From the NCBI GenBank assembly GCA_033816765.1, contig CM066298.1:2046001-2110000 (forward strand): a DNA stretch of 64,000 nt, given 5' to 3'. Shown here one piece after another: positions 32,198 through 40,400 of this stretch. Both the position numbers and the translations under genes were made by a program. Position 1 is the stretch's first letter, and every line of letters begins with the position of its first letter. The notes beneath the pieces are model-generated. The model searched no databases. It had not been told where the DNA came from and saw only the letters and a program-made list of their open reading frames with translations. The DNA is from Nothopassalora personata. Taxonomy: Eukaryota > Ascomycota > Dothideomycetes > Mycosphaerellales > Mycosphaerellaceae.

Positions 32198-32440
32198 CCG
32201 TTTCTGCTTGAGTTAGCTAGTGGCTTCCGCCGGAAGAGATACCACCTTCAATTAGCGGCCATATCACAATAGTGGAGCAACATGGTGTATATTCTAGCTG
32301 CACACTTTATCGAGACCCCAAGTTACGTACAGGCCCGCTGTGCGAAGCGGAGGAAAAGAACCACCAAGTACTGTTCCGACCTGTGGAATTCTTGATAGAG
32401 GATATAGATTCCGGTCTCCGAGCCTTCGACGCGGGACAAG

Positions 32441-33139
32441 ATGATTGAGGAGTGGGCACTTTTAGAAATAGCTATCAACAGACATATAACGTCGGAAGCC
32501 ACTTCTATCAGACTGCCCAATGACTGTCAAGAATCAATGCGCAGGACCAGTTGCGTCAGCGGTGCCGGCATACCAGCCGAGACCGCACATACAGTGCTTG
32601 TCAGTCCACCAAGTTTGGGACCTGGAAGTATCATGAAGCCGAACTCTAGCAATATTTTGGACCTCTCTTCCTATGATCGACTGGCTGACCATACGCCGTA
32701 TGCTGAATGTAGACCTGGCGGCTGCACGCAGTATGTTGACATATTATGTGCTTTGCCGAAGATCGAACGAGGAGACTCCTCAACGACGTGGAGGATCTTT
32801 AGCAGGAATGATGTTGAAATGGATGTGTACGACGATCTAGTACACTTCCTTCGAGAACAGACCACGTACACCGAGCACAGACCTGGCGGACACAGGCAAG
32901 AGCACCTGTTCCTGGCCGAGAGGTATCCACCAGAGGTGGGTGATTCGTGCTTCACGCAAAGATTATTCTATCATTGGGACTTCTTTTTGCTGGACGCGCT
33001 ACACATCGTGATCTTTGTATGCGTCCTATGCAGCTGTGGGCGTATCGGCAAGTCGACCGCACATCCATGTATGAAATCTACCAGAAGCACTTGCAGGATA
33101 CTTCAACGGTGTCGAAGATGCTTCGATATATCTGGTTAA
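32441..33139 (+). CDS. Unsupported hypothetical ORF in a decayed region
   Basis: 232 codons with no recognised domain. Two related segments (PYAECRPGGCTQ and TYTEHRPGGHRQ) hint at an internal duplication, and the C-terminal part has a hydrophobic stretch (FLLDALHIVIFVCVLC). It lies between pseudogenes, so it may itself be a relic or a chance ORF. Confidence 0.25.
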   Translation: MIEEWALLEIAINRHITSEATSIRLPNDCQESMRRTSCVSGAGIPAETAHTVLVSPPSLGPGSIMKPNSSNILDLSSYDRLADHTPYAECRPGGCTQYVDILCALPKIERGDSSTTWRIFSRNDVEMDVYDDLVHFLREQTTYTEHRPGGHRQEHLFLAERYPPEVGDSCFTQRLFYHWDFFLLDALHIVIFVCVLCSCGRIGKSTAHPCMKSTRSTCRILQRCRRCFDISG

Positions 33140-33300
33140 TGAAAGATCGTTCAGCCGCGTGAGAAGTGATCTGAACGCTCCTCAGTCGTGGCACTATAGT
33201 GTAGGTTAGTTCGAGGCATCGCGAGCTAGCAAACTTCATCTACATGCATTAACTCTACTACCTCCGTCCACTTCTCGAGGTCTACATTCTCTTTCTAGAG

Positions 33301-34024
33301 CTAGAGTTTGCGGATGAGCAGGTCGACAATCGCCTTGGCGAACTTAGCTGGGTCCCCCTTTGAACTTGCGTGCAACTCCACCAGGTGATTCTCCATCCAG
33401 CGCATGGTATCAGTTTACGCCGTGTTCGAGGGGAAATTGTACTTTTCGGAGCTGGTGATGTTGGTGCGAAAGCCGTCAGGCTGGACGATTGGGTCTTGAT
33501 GCCGAAGGTTGGTTCTCGCTCGCCATGGTGGAGAAAAGAGCTCCTGAATGGGAAGTGGCCCGAGTAAACTGAAAGATTCGAGGTCCATCCTAACCTTCAT
33601 CAGCTGCCTTGGTGGCACTGTGAGCACCAAGACCCGGCCCGCCAGTCCAGGGAGTGCCAGAGCTGATCTGGATAATGGTACACTGCGCACGCGAGCGGAA
33701 GTGAGGGAGGACGGCCTTCGCGAGGCTCACAGGGCCGAATCCCTTTGTGGCGATCTCTGCTCGGATGAGATTTCCACTACGACAGCAACATCCGCAACAT
33801 TTCTGTCTGGTGGCATCATGGTGAAACACACGTCAAGTCCTCCACAGCTCCAAGCTGCATCGAGCCAGCATTGTAAACCAGGATGTCAAGCTTGCCGTTG
33901 ATCGCGATTGCCTCTTGTACTTGTTGCTAAAGAGTCGAAGCGGTGCTGTGACATCGAGCTCAATCGCCTTGGCGCCGAGAGCCTGTAGGTGGTCGATGGA
34001 TGACGGCTTTTGCGCTGTCAACAT
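33301..34024 (-). pseudogene. Short-chain dehydrogenase/reductase (SDR) pseudogene
   Basis: SDR segments occur in the right order but in different frames. Reading from 34024 they are: LQALGAKAIELDVT; then in another frame GKLDILVYNAGSMQLGAVED (the NAG motif); then GPVSLAKAVLPHFRSR, IIQISSGTPWTGGPGLGAHS and SATKAADEG (the catalytic Y of YxxxK is replaced, giving HSATK); then RVLVLTVPPRQL; and a tail FAKAIVDLLIRKL ending at TAG 33301. The Rossmann TGxxxGIG start is missing, several frameshifts are present and one in-frame stop precedes the last piece. It is a dead gene. Its 5' end abuts a sulfatase fragment, so a deletion probably joined the two. Confidence 0.75.
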
Positions 34025-34028
34025 TTCA

Positions 34029-34131
34029 TCACGCTAGAGGATGGTTTTGATGAGTATCGGGCAGTCGGTTATTGATCTCATCATTCAACGTGGAGACATG
34101 ATTTTGCATTCCGGTGAGGATGATGGCTCTC
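34029..34131 (-). pseudogene. Sulfatase pseudogene, piece 3 (downstream of copia insertion)
   Basis: Reads (S)RAIILTGMQNHVSTLNDEIN then NRLPDTHQN, the part of a sulfatase just after the active-site signature (family form C-x-P-S-R-x-x-x-L-T-G). Joined across the copia element with one copy of the 5-bp target site it continues the C-T-P-S-R signature found at 62364-62487. It ends in a stop at 34029, next to the SDR pseudogene, so the rest of the gene is gone. Confidence 0.75.
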
Positions 34132-34307
34132 TGTTGTAAATAGGTATTTGACGAGTACAAGCTTCTAGATTGAAACGATAGGGTGGATTAGTAACCCTTA
34201 TGAATTGCTACAAGGTGTGAGACTATCTAGCTACAGAAAACAGTGTGATATAGTATGTGCGTGCTAAGTCCTAACTAATATAGACCTTAGTTACCTGATT
34301 TATAACA
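34132..34307 (-). repeat. 3' LTR of the copia element
   Basis: 176 bp, TGTT...AACA ends; aligns to 62188-62363 with only C/T and G/A differences. The adjacent inner purine tract (34308-34319 on the minus strand) marks this as the 3' LTR. Confidence 0.9.
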
Positions 34308-34568
34308 CTCCCCCTTTAGACTAACTACTATAAAGACAGTCTAATCAACTTGATATCACCTATGTTGCTGTATTAGTCTCGAACACCTTTACTAGCTCTA
34401 GATACTAGGTTTCTACTATAAGCAAGCATATGCCAAGGACAGTAATCTTATTAGATTTGCATATGCAAGAGACCTACTCTTAGACATACTTAGGCCTTAT
34501 CTTTCCGCTTTTAGAAGTAAATAGACGGTTCTCTCGGCTTAAGAAGGTCTAGCTAGGCAGTAGGTACG

Positions 34569-34576
34569 TATAAAAG
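34569..34576 (+). promoter_or_regulatory. TATA box for the antisense gene of the copia element
   Basis: TATAAAAG sits in a clean context about 250 bp upstream of the antisense reading frame and is oriented with it, opposite to the copia genes. It suggests the antisense gene has its own promoter; this is inference from sequence only. Confidence 0.45.
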
Positions 34577-34989
34577 AAGCTAGTTCTTTACTAAACAACT
34601 CTCTCTACTTTATACTACTTTATACCTCTCTTCCTACCTTTTTAGACTACTACACACTTACACACCCTAACAACTACTATATACACATTCTTAAAGCTTT
34701 TAAGAAGCTTTTAGTAAGGTATGCTGTATATGTAATAGTGTTTTAAGGGTGTTGCTAACTTGTAAGTAGCATTATAGTAGATGTTGTTAAGTAGACTCCT
34801 ATAAACTAGTTTAGTAGTACTAGCAATGTCTTTAGTAGTAGATCTAGCTCTAGTAACGATTAAGATCCTAATAAGCGTCCTCCTAGTAATAGTAGAAAGG
34901 GTCTACCTACATCTAGTAGGATCTCTAAACGTAAGACCCTTATTAAGGCACTTAGACTAGTTAAGTAGATTATCGAGAGCAGGCGCAAG

Positions 34990-35181
34990 TGTCACCGTAC
35001 CGGCGCCCATCATTCACTTGGACCCGCGCGCACGTGCGTGGATCCCGCGCGCGCCGCTGACTAAGCCGGCCCGAGGGCTTGGCGCGTGTATATCTACCTC
35101 GCGCCCTCCGCGCCTCTCTTAGACAGACCGTCTATTCGACTTGTACCTTATCCGACCACGTGCTTGCACCTGCTTGTGACA
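34990..35181 (+). repeat. 5' LTR of gypsy A
   Basis: 192 bp, TGTCAC...GTGACA ends form an inverted repeat. Contains a TATA-like TATATC at 35089-35094 and, about 40 bp later, the segment GTCTATTCGA (35130-35139) complementary to the PBS, which is the predicted start of the transcript. Confidence 0.93.
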
Positions 35182-35193
35182 CTTCGAATAGAC
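35130..35193 (+). promoter_or_regulatory. Self-priming pair: predicted transcript 5' end and primer-binding site
   Basis: The PBS region begins 2 nt after the LTR: TCGAATAGAC at 35184-35193 is exactly complementary (10 of 10) to GTCTATTCGA at 35130-35139 within the LTR. No match to a tRNA 3' end is visible at this place. In the Tf1/sushi group of chromoviruses the 5' end of the RNA folds back and primes reverse transcription; this pair fits that mechanism. The TATA-like element at 35089 places the start near 35130. Confidence 0.7.
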
Positions 35194-35339
35194 CATTACC
35201 AACGTGTAGAAAGACACGAGAAGCTGCGATCGGGAGATCGCATAAGCAAACGCGACAGCACCTAGGAGTGCTGAGATATTAGGTGCCAGACTCAAATCGA
35301 GTCGCACCTTGAGTAAGTCCAAGGCTAACACGACAGCTG

Positions 35340-37391
35340 ATGGCGAGAAAGAACAACAATAACGACGACGACATGGCGACTACTGACCGCCGCGTACATC
35401 GCGCGAACATCACCAGATCCTCCCTCTTCGTCCTACCCCCCGACGCGACAAACAACGCAAACGGCGATGCGACACAGACTCAAGGCAGAGAAGAGGAGGT
35501 TCTGAAGCAGCTGACGGCTGAAGACAACACCTACCACAAGCAGCACAAGAAGGTCTTCGACCGACTCCAAGAGATCGAGGAGGAGGATGTTGAGACCGAG
35601 CTCAACTTGGCTGACCTGTGTGGGGATGAGTACATCGAGGACATTACTGAGGATGAGAGCGAGGCTCTTGCTCCAGGTGCGAAGAAGAGGAGGGTCACTG
35701 TTGACCAGTTTCAAGACACCTTCGAGTCTCTCAATGGGCTAAGCTCGGAGAAGCTCAAGAAGCGAGTCAACGACTACCCTGAGGAGGTCCACAAGATCCT
35801 TGTCGACATCGAGTCCGACCACCGACGAGCACACAAGACTATTGAGGCTCTCCAACTCGCTAACCGCATCAATATTCGCAAGGCCAAGGATGCGAAGGAG
35901 CAGATGGATCGACTCGAGGACGAAGCTGGTACTGCACAAGCTGAAGCAGACCAGAGACAAGCTGAGGTGGACAAGCTGAAGGCAGAACTTGCGAAGCACA
36001 CCGACAAAGTCATTATCGACCCGGATGAGCTGGACAAGGTCAAAGCCGAGTTGGCCACGACCATGGAAGCGAGGAAGCTGTATCGCACCCAGTGCAAGGC
36101 AGCTGAGGCTAAGCTTGTTGATGCTGAGAAGCGCATCGAGGAGCTTGAGAAGAAGGAAAAGGAGAGACGTGAGAAGCGTGGGCGATCCAAGCAACGCAAG
36201 GACTCACGCAAGGAGTCACCACCTCCACGCACCGAATCCGAGGAGTCGCTGGAGCGTCGTCGCAATGGCAACAAGCCAAAGCCGACTGGAGAAGACGACA
36301 ACCCATCATCAGACTCCTCCGACTCCGAATCCTCCGACAGCGATGACGAGCGCGGTCACCGTCGTGGCAGCAAGCGCAAGAATTCTAAGTCCAAGAAGAA
36401 GGGCTCGAAGAGCAAGGAGCCGCAGTCCCGCTACACCACATACGACTCCACGATGACCACTGGCATTAAGTCGTCAAGTGAGCCGAAGGCACCGAAGGAG
36501 TTCGACCCACTGGATGAGAAGGGCATTAAGTTCGAAGAGTGGCAGCGTGCCGCCGAAGCCAGGCTGGCAGCGTCCAAGTACCGCACTGTCACGGCTTCAC
36601 TGCAGAATGTCCAAAGCTGGCTCAAGAACTCAGCCTGGAAGTATGTCGACTCCAAGATTCCCAGTCTCACCAAGGTCACAAGCGGCACGACACCAGCTTA
36701 CGCCTCGGTTGATGACATGATGGACGATCTGGCAGCCCGCTACGGCACTCGCAATGCGCACGCCACTGCTATGACCAAGCTCACTACACTGGACCAGGGC
36801 GAGAAGCAGAAGTTCAGCGAGTTCTACCCTATCTTCCGCGAGAACGCAGACATTGTCAACCTGGACGCCGGTGCTGCCGACAAGAAGCTTGAGAAGGACT
36901 TCCTGCTGCGCAAGCTGAACGCGAGATACGACAACCGCATCATGAGTGAGAACACGGCCAACATGACCCTTGATCAGGTCGTGTCTGCGCTGTACACTTA
37001 TGAGGACAAGTTCGAGCAGTACGACCTCAAGCACAAGAAGCAGTCCGCTGACAAGCCCAAGAACACTAAGGGCAACGACGACAAGAAGGACGGTGCCACA
37101 GGTGGAGGTAGAGGTGGAAGCACTGACGCTCCTGCCAACCCCAACTCCAAGACCAAGTGGGCCGACCGTCCGCAGAAGTACCAGCACCTGCAGCCACTGG
37201 ATGCTGCCAAGGCGCAAGAGTGCATTGATCAGAACAAATGCATGAAGTGCGAGGAAGTGGGTCACCGCCGTGTCGACTACGACCAGTGCCCACTGAAGGA
37301 CGTTAGCCGGCGTCCATACGCGCCAGGCTACAACCCAAGCACCAACCGACGCAACGGCAATAACACCGGCGGCGGTTCGGGAAACGCATAG
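35340..37391 (+). CDS. gag: Gag polyprotein of gypsy A
   Basis: 683 residues from the ATG at 35340. Residues about 40-290 are acidic then strongly coiled-coil (many KAELA, EELEKKEKE repeats), 290-375 are Ser/Asp/Arg/Lys-rich and disordered, and about 385-540 form the retrotransposon capsid region (FDPLDEKGIKFEEW to FLLRKLNARYDNRI). A zinc knuckle near 634 reads CMKCEEVGHRRVDYDQC, a CX2CX4HX7C variant in which the last spacing is longer than the usual four residues. The frame ends in TAG at 37389, directly after a slippery GGGAAAC. The protein packages the element RNA into virus-like particles. Confidence 0.93.
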   Translation: MARKNNNNDDDMATTDRRVHRANITRSSLFVLPPDATNNANGDATQTQGREEEVLKQLTAEDNTYHKQHKKVFDRLQEIEEEDVETELNLADLCGDEYIEDITEDESEALAPGAKKRRVTVDQFQDTFESLNGLSSEKLKKRVNDYPEEVHKILVDIESDHRRAHKTIEALQLANRINIRKAKDAKEQMDRLEDEAGTAQAEADQRQAEVDKLKAELAKHTDKVIIDPDELDKVKAELATTMEARKLYRTQCKAAEAKLVDAEKRIEELEKKEKERREKRGRSKQRKDSRKESPPPRTESEESLERRRNGNKPKPTGEDDNPSSDSSDSESSDSDDERGHRRGSKRKNSKSKKKGSKSKEPQSRYTTYDSTMTTGIKSSSEPKAPKEFDPLDEKGIKFEEWQRAAEARLAASKYRTVTASLQNVQSWLKNSAWKYVDSKIPSLTKVTSGTTPAYASVDDMMDDLAARYGTRNAHATAMTKLTTLDQGEKQKFSEFYPIFRENADIVNLDAGAADKKLEKDFLLRKLNARYDNRIMSENTANMTLDQVVSALYTYEDKFEQYDLKHKKQSADKPKNTKGNDDKKDGATGGGRGGSTDAPANPNSKTKWADRPQKYQHLQPLDAAKAQECIDQNKCMKCEEVGHRRVDYDQCPLKDVSRRPYAPGYNPSTNRRNGNNTGGGSGNA

Positions 37392-37420
37392 TCCACTCTG
37401 TGAGCGCAACACACAGTGGA
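37379..37420 (+). promoter_or_regulatory. Programmed -1 ribosomal frameshift signal (gag-pol)
   Basis: The heptamer G GGA AAC (37379-37385) stands in the correct X XXY YYZ phase relative to gag. A 6-nt spacer (which holds the gag stop TAG) is followed by a hairpin: 37392-37402 pairs with 37410-37420, 10 of 11 pairs with one C-C mismatch, loop of 7 nt. Slipping back one base moves the ribosome into the pol frame (next codons CGC ATA GTC), which is open without a stop for 1,653 codons. All three classical elements are present at normal spacing. Confidence 0.85.
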
Positions 37421-40400
37421 CGAGACGAGTCAGTACGAGAGTTACGAGATCACGAACATGAGAAGGAGCCTCCAGATAGAGGCAAGAATTTGAGCATATC
37501 GGCACACTCCCTGCTGGCAGCCAACCATTCTGTAGATGAACACAACCCAGTGATAGCTTCTCATCTGGTTATGCCATGCATAGTGAATGGAAAGATCCCT
37601 GCTCAGTCCTTCCATGATGATGGTGCCAACTCTACGTACTTTGACATCGACTTTGCGCATAAGAACGACCTTGATTTGGTCGAGCTGCCCAACCCAATGG
37701 GACTAATGTTAGCAGATGGCCAACCTGCTAGTGAACTGATTACTCACAAAACAACGGCACAGATTCAAATCGGCAATCACGTTGAGACGCGAGTTGGTTA
37801 CTGCACATCGCTGGAATATGATGTTATCCTCGGCCGTCCATGGCACGACGAGCATCAGCCTGTGTTCCACTATGCGTCAGGAACTATGACCCTGTTTTCA
37901 CAATACTGTCGAGAGAACTGCATACATGGCGACGAGCCTGTGTGCGTGCAGTCTATCAACGATAAGGGCGTTACGCCAGTGGGCATCCTGCAGATAGAGA
38001 TACCCGTGCCAGAGTCGTCACCAGCTTCGACAGGATACGTCAAGCCCTATGTCGAAGATGAAGAGCCAGCAGTAGTGCAAGAGACGCACTCCACGAAAGC
38101 CGCTATGAGACATGCGCCACCGGTGGAGATGCAAGACGAGTCGGAGCCATCACACCACGTCCGACAACCATTGCCAGCTGATAGCCCGGAGACCTTGAAA
38201 CGACCAGCACGCCGCACTGACAAGAAGGCGTCAGTGCAGCCGGAGCCGGAGATCGACATCCAACCTATCACTGCCGAGGCATTGAGGCGCATGAGTAGGC
38301 GCAAGGGTTTCAAGGGATGTGAGATCCACATGATGTGGATGTTTGATCCGAAGGAGGACTTGGACAGACAGGTGGCTCGCGATCCCCTGTCCGCCTGCGC
38401 ACTGAATGCATCCGCCATCTCGGCCGACGACTACCAACGCTTCATGAACCCAAAGGACAAGGACCAGGACCCCATACCTTTGTTGCCACCAGAGTTCCGA
38501 GAGATGGCCAGGCTATTCAGTCGCAAGGAAGCAGACAAAGTGCCACCACGGCGACCGGGCGTAGATCATGAGATCAAACTCAAGGCTGGCCAGACTCCAC
38601 CGTTTCGACGACCATACTCCTTCTCTGCACGAGAGAACGAGGTGATCAAGAAGTGGCTCGATGATCAGCTCGAGAAAGGCGCAATACAGCGCAGCGTGTC
38701 ACCAGCAGCAGCACCTGTCCTAATAGTCAAGAAACCAGGAGGTGGGCTGCGGGTCTGTGTCGACTACCGAGCATTGAACGCGATCACAACGAAAAGCCGG
38801 TATCCTATCCCCCTCTTCCAAGAAACACTGGATCGCATTGCAGGAGCGCAATGGTTCACCAAGCTGGATGTCATCGCCGCATTCAACCGCATCCGCATCG
38901 CAGCGGGTGATGAATGGAAGACAGCCTTTACAACGAGGTACGGGCAGTTCGAATGTGTTGTTATGCCTTTCGGCCTGTGTAACGCCCCAGGCACATTTCA
39001 GTCGTTCATCAACGACACGCTTCGTGAGTTCCTAGATGACTTCGTATCATGCTACCTAGACGATGCGCTCGTTTTCAGCAAGACTCGTGAGGAACACGTG
39101 GAGCATGTTATGAAAGTTCTTAAACGACTGGACAAAGCAGGCTTACAGCTTGACATCGACAAGTGTGAGTTCTTTAGACACGAGACGACATACCTTGGTG
39201 TCATCATCACAAATGAGGGCATCAAGATGGATCCTAAGAAAATCGAATGCGTCAAGAACTGGCCCACACCCGCCAATGTCACCGACATTCTGTCGTTCAC
39301 AGGGTTCGCCAATTTCTATCGCAGATTCATCAAGAACTTCAGCAAGATCTGCTTACCGATGACCAAGTTGACCCGCAAGAACGTACCATGGGAATGGTCA
39401 GAAGCTTGCCAGAAGTCGTTCGATGCCCTAAAGCAGGCATTCATCGACGCGCCCACGCTGAAGCACTTCTATCCAGGAAGAGAGACGATCCTTGAAACGG
39501 ATGCATCAGACTACGTAACAGCAGCAGTCCTGTCGCAGCGTAATGAGAACGGCGTACTGCATCCTATTGCATATATGTCCAAGAAAATGGACCCACAACA
39601 ATGCAACTATGACATCTACGACAAAGAGTTGCTGGCCATTGTGCAAGCCTTTGAGGAATGGCGCCCAGAGCTCACCGTCAATGAGTTCGGCACGGACGAT
39701 TACGAGAACCTGCCTGACCCAGAGTCAGCAGAAGACAAGCCGACGCTCGTGTACTCTGACCACAAGAACCTAGAGTGGTTCATGAGCACGAAGCAGTTGA
39801 ATCGCCGCCAAGCAAGGTGGGCCGAGTTCCTCTCTCAGTTCTTCTTCAAGATCGTGTATCGACCAGGGGTGCAAGGCACCAAGCCTGATAGCCTCACCAG
39901 GAGATCTCAGGACTTGCCAATCCACGGTGATCTGAGCGACCCGCGCAATCAGCAGCAGCACCAGGTGCTACTAGGACCAGACCGCATTCTCAACCTGTCG
40001 TCGTCGCGAGTTCTGAACATTAGTGCGAACGACGTGGTCACTCCGTTGACGACTGCGATCCGAGAGCTGTACGCACAGCCAGAGACCGAGGAAGCAGTAC
40101 GGCAGCTAGAGAACGACTTACCCTGTTCTTTGCTACGCAAGCACCGTCTGGATGACCGACACGCCGTGCCAGTAGGAGGCATGATCTACATGAAGAACGT
40201 GTACGGTGGGTACAGTCTCTTTGTGCCTCCTGAGTCAGAAGAAGCACTCGACGACGGTGAAGTGCCAGTACGCACCCGCATCACCCAAGCCTTCCATGAT
40301 CACGCAGTTGCAGGTCACATAGGTGACGAGAAGACGTACGAGCTGGTAGCCCGCAACTACGTCTGGCCTGGCATGGCACGTTTCGTCAAGTCCTATGTGC

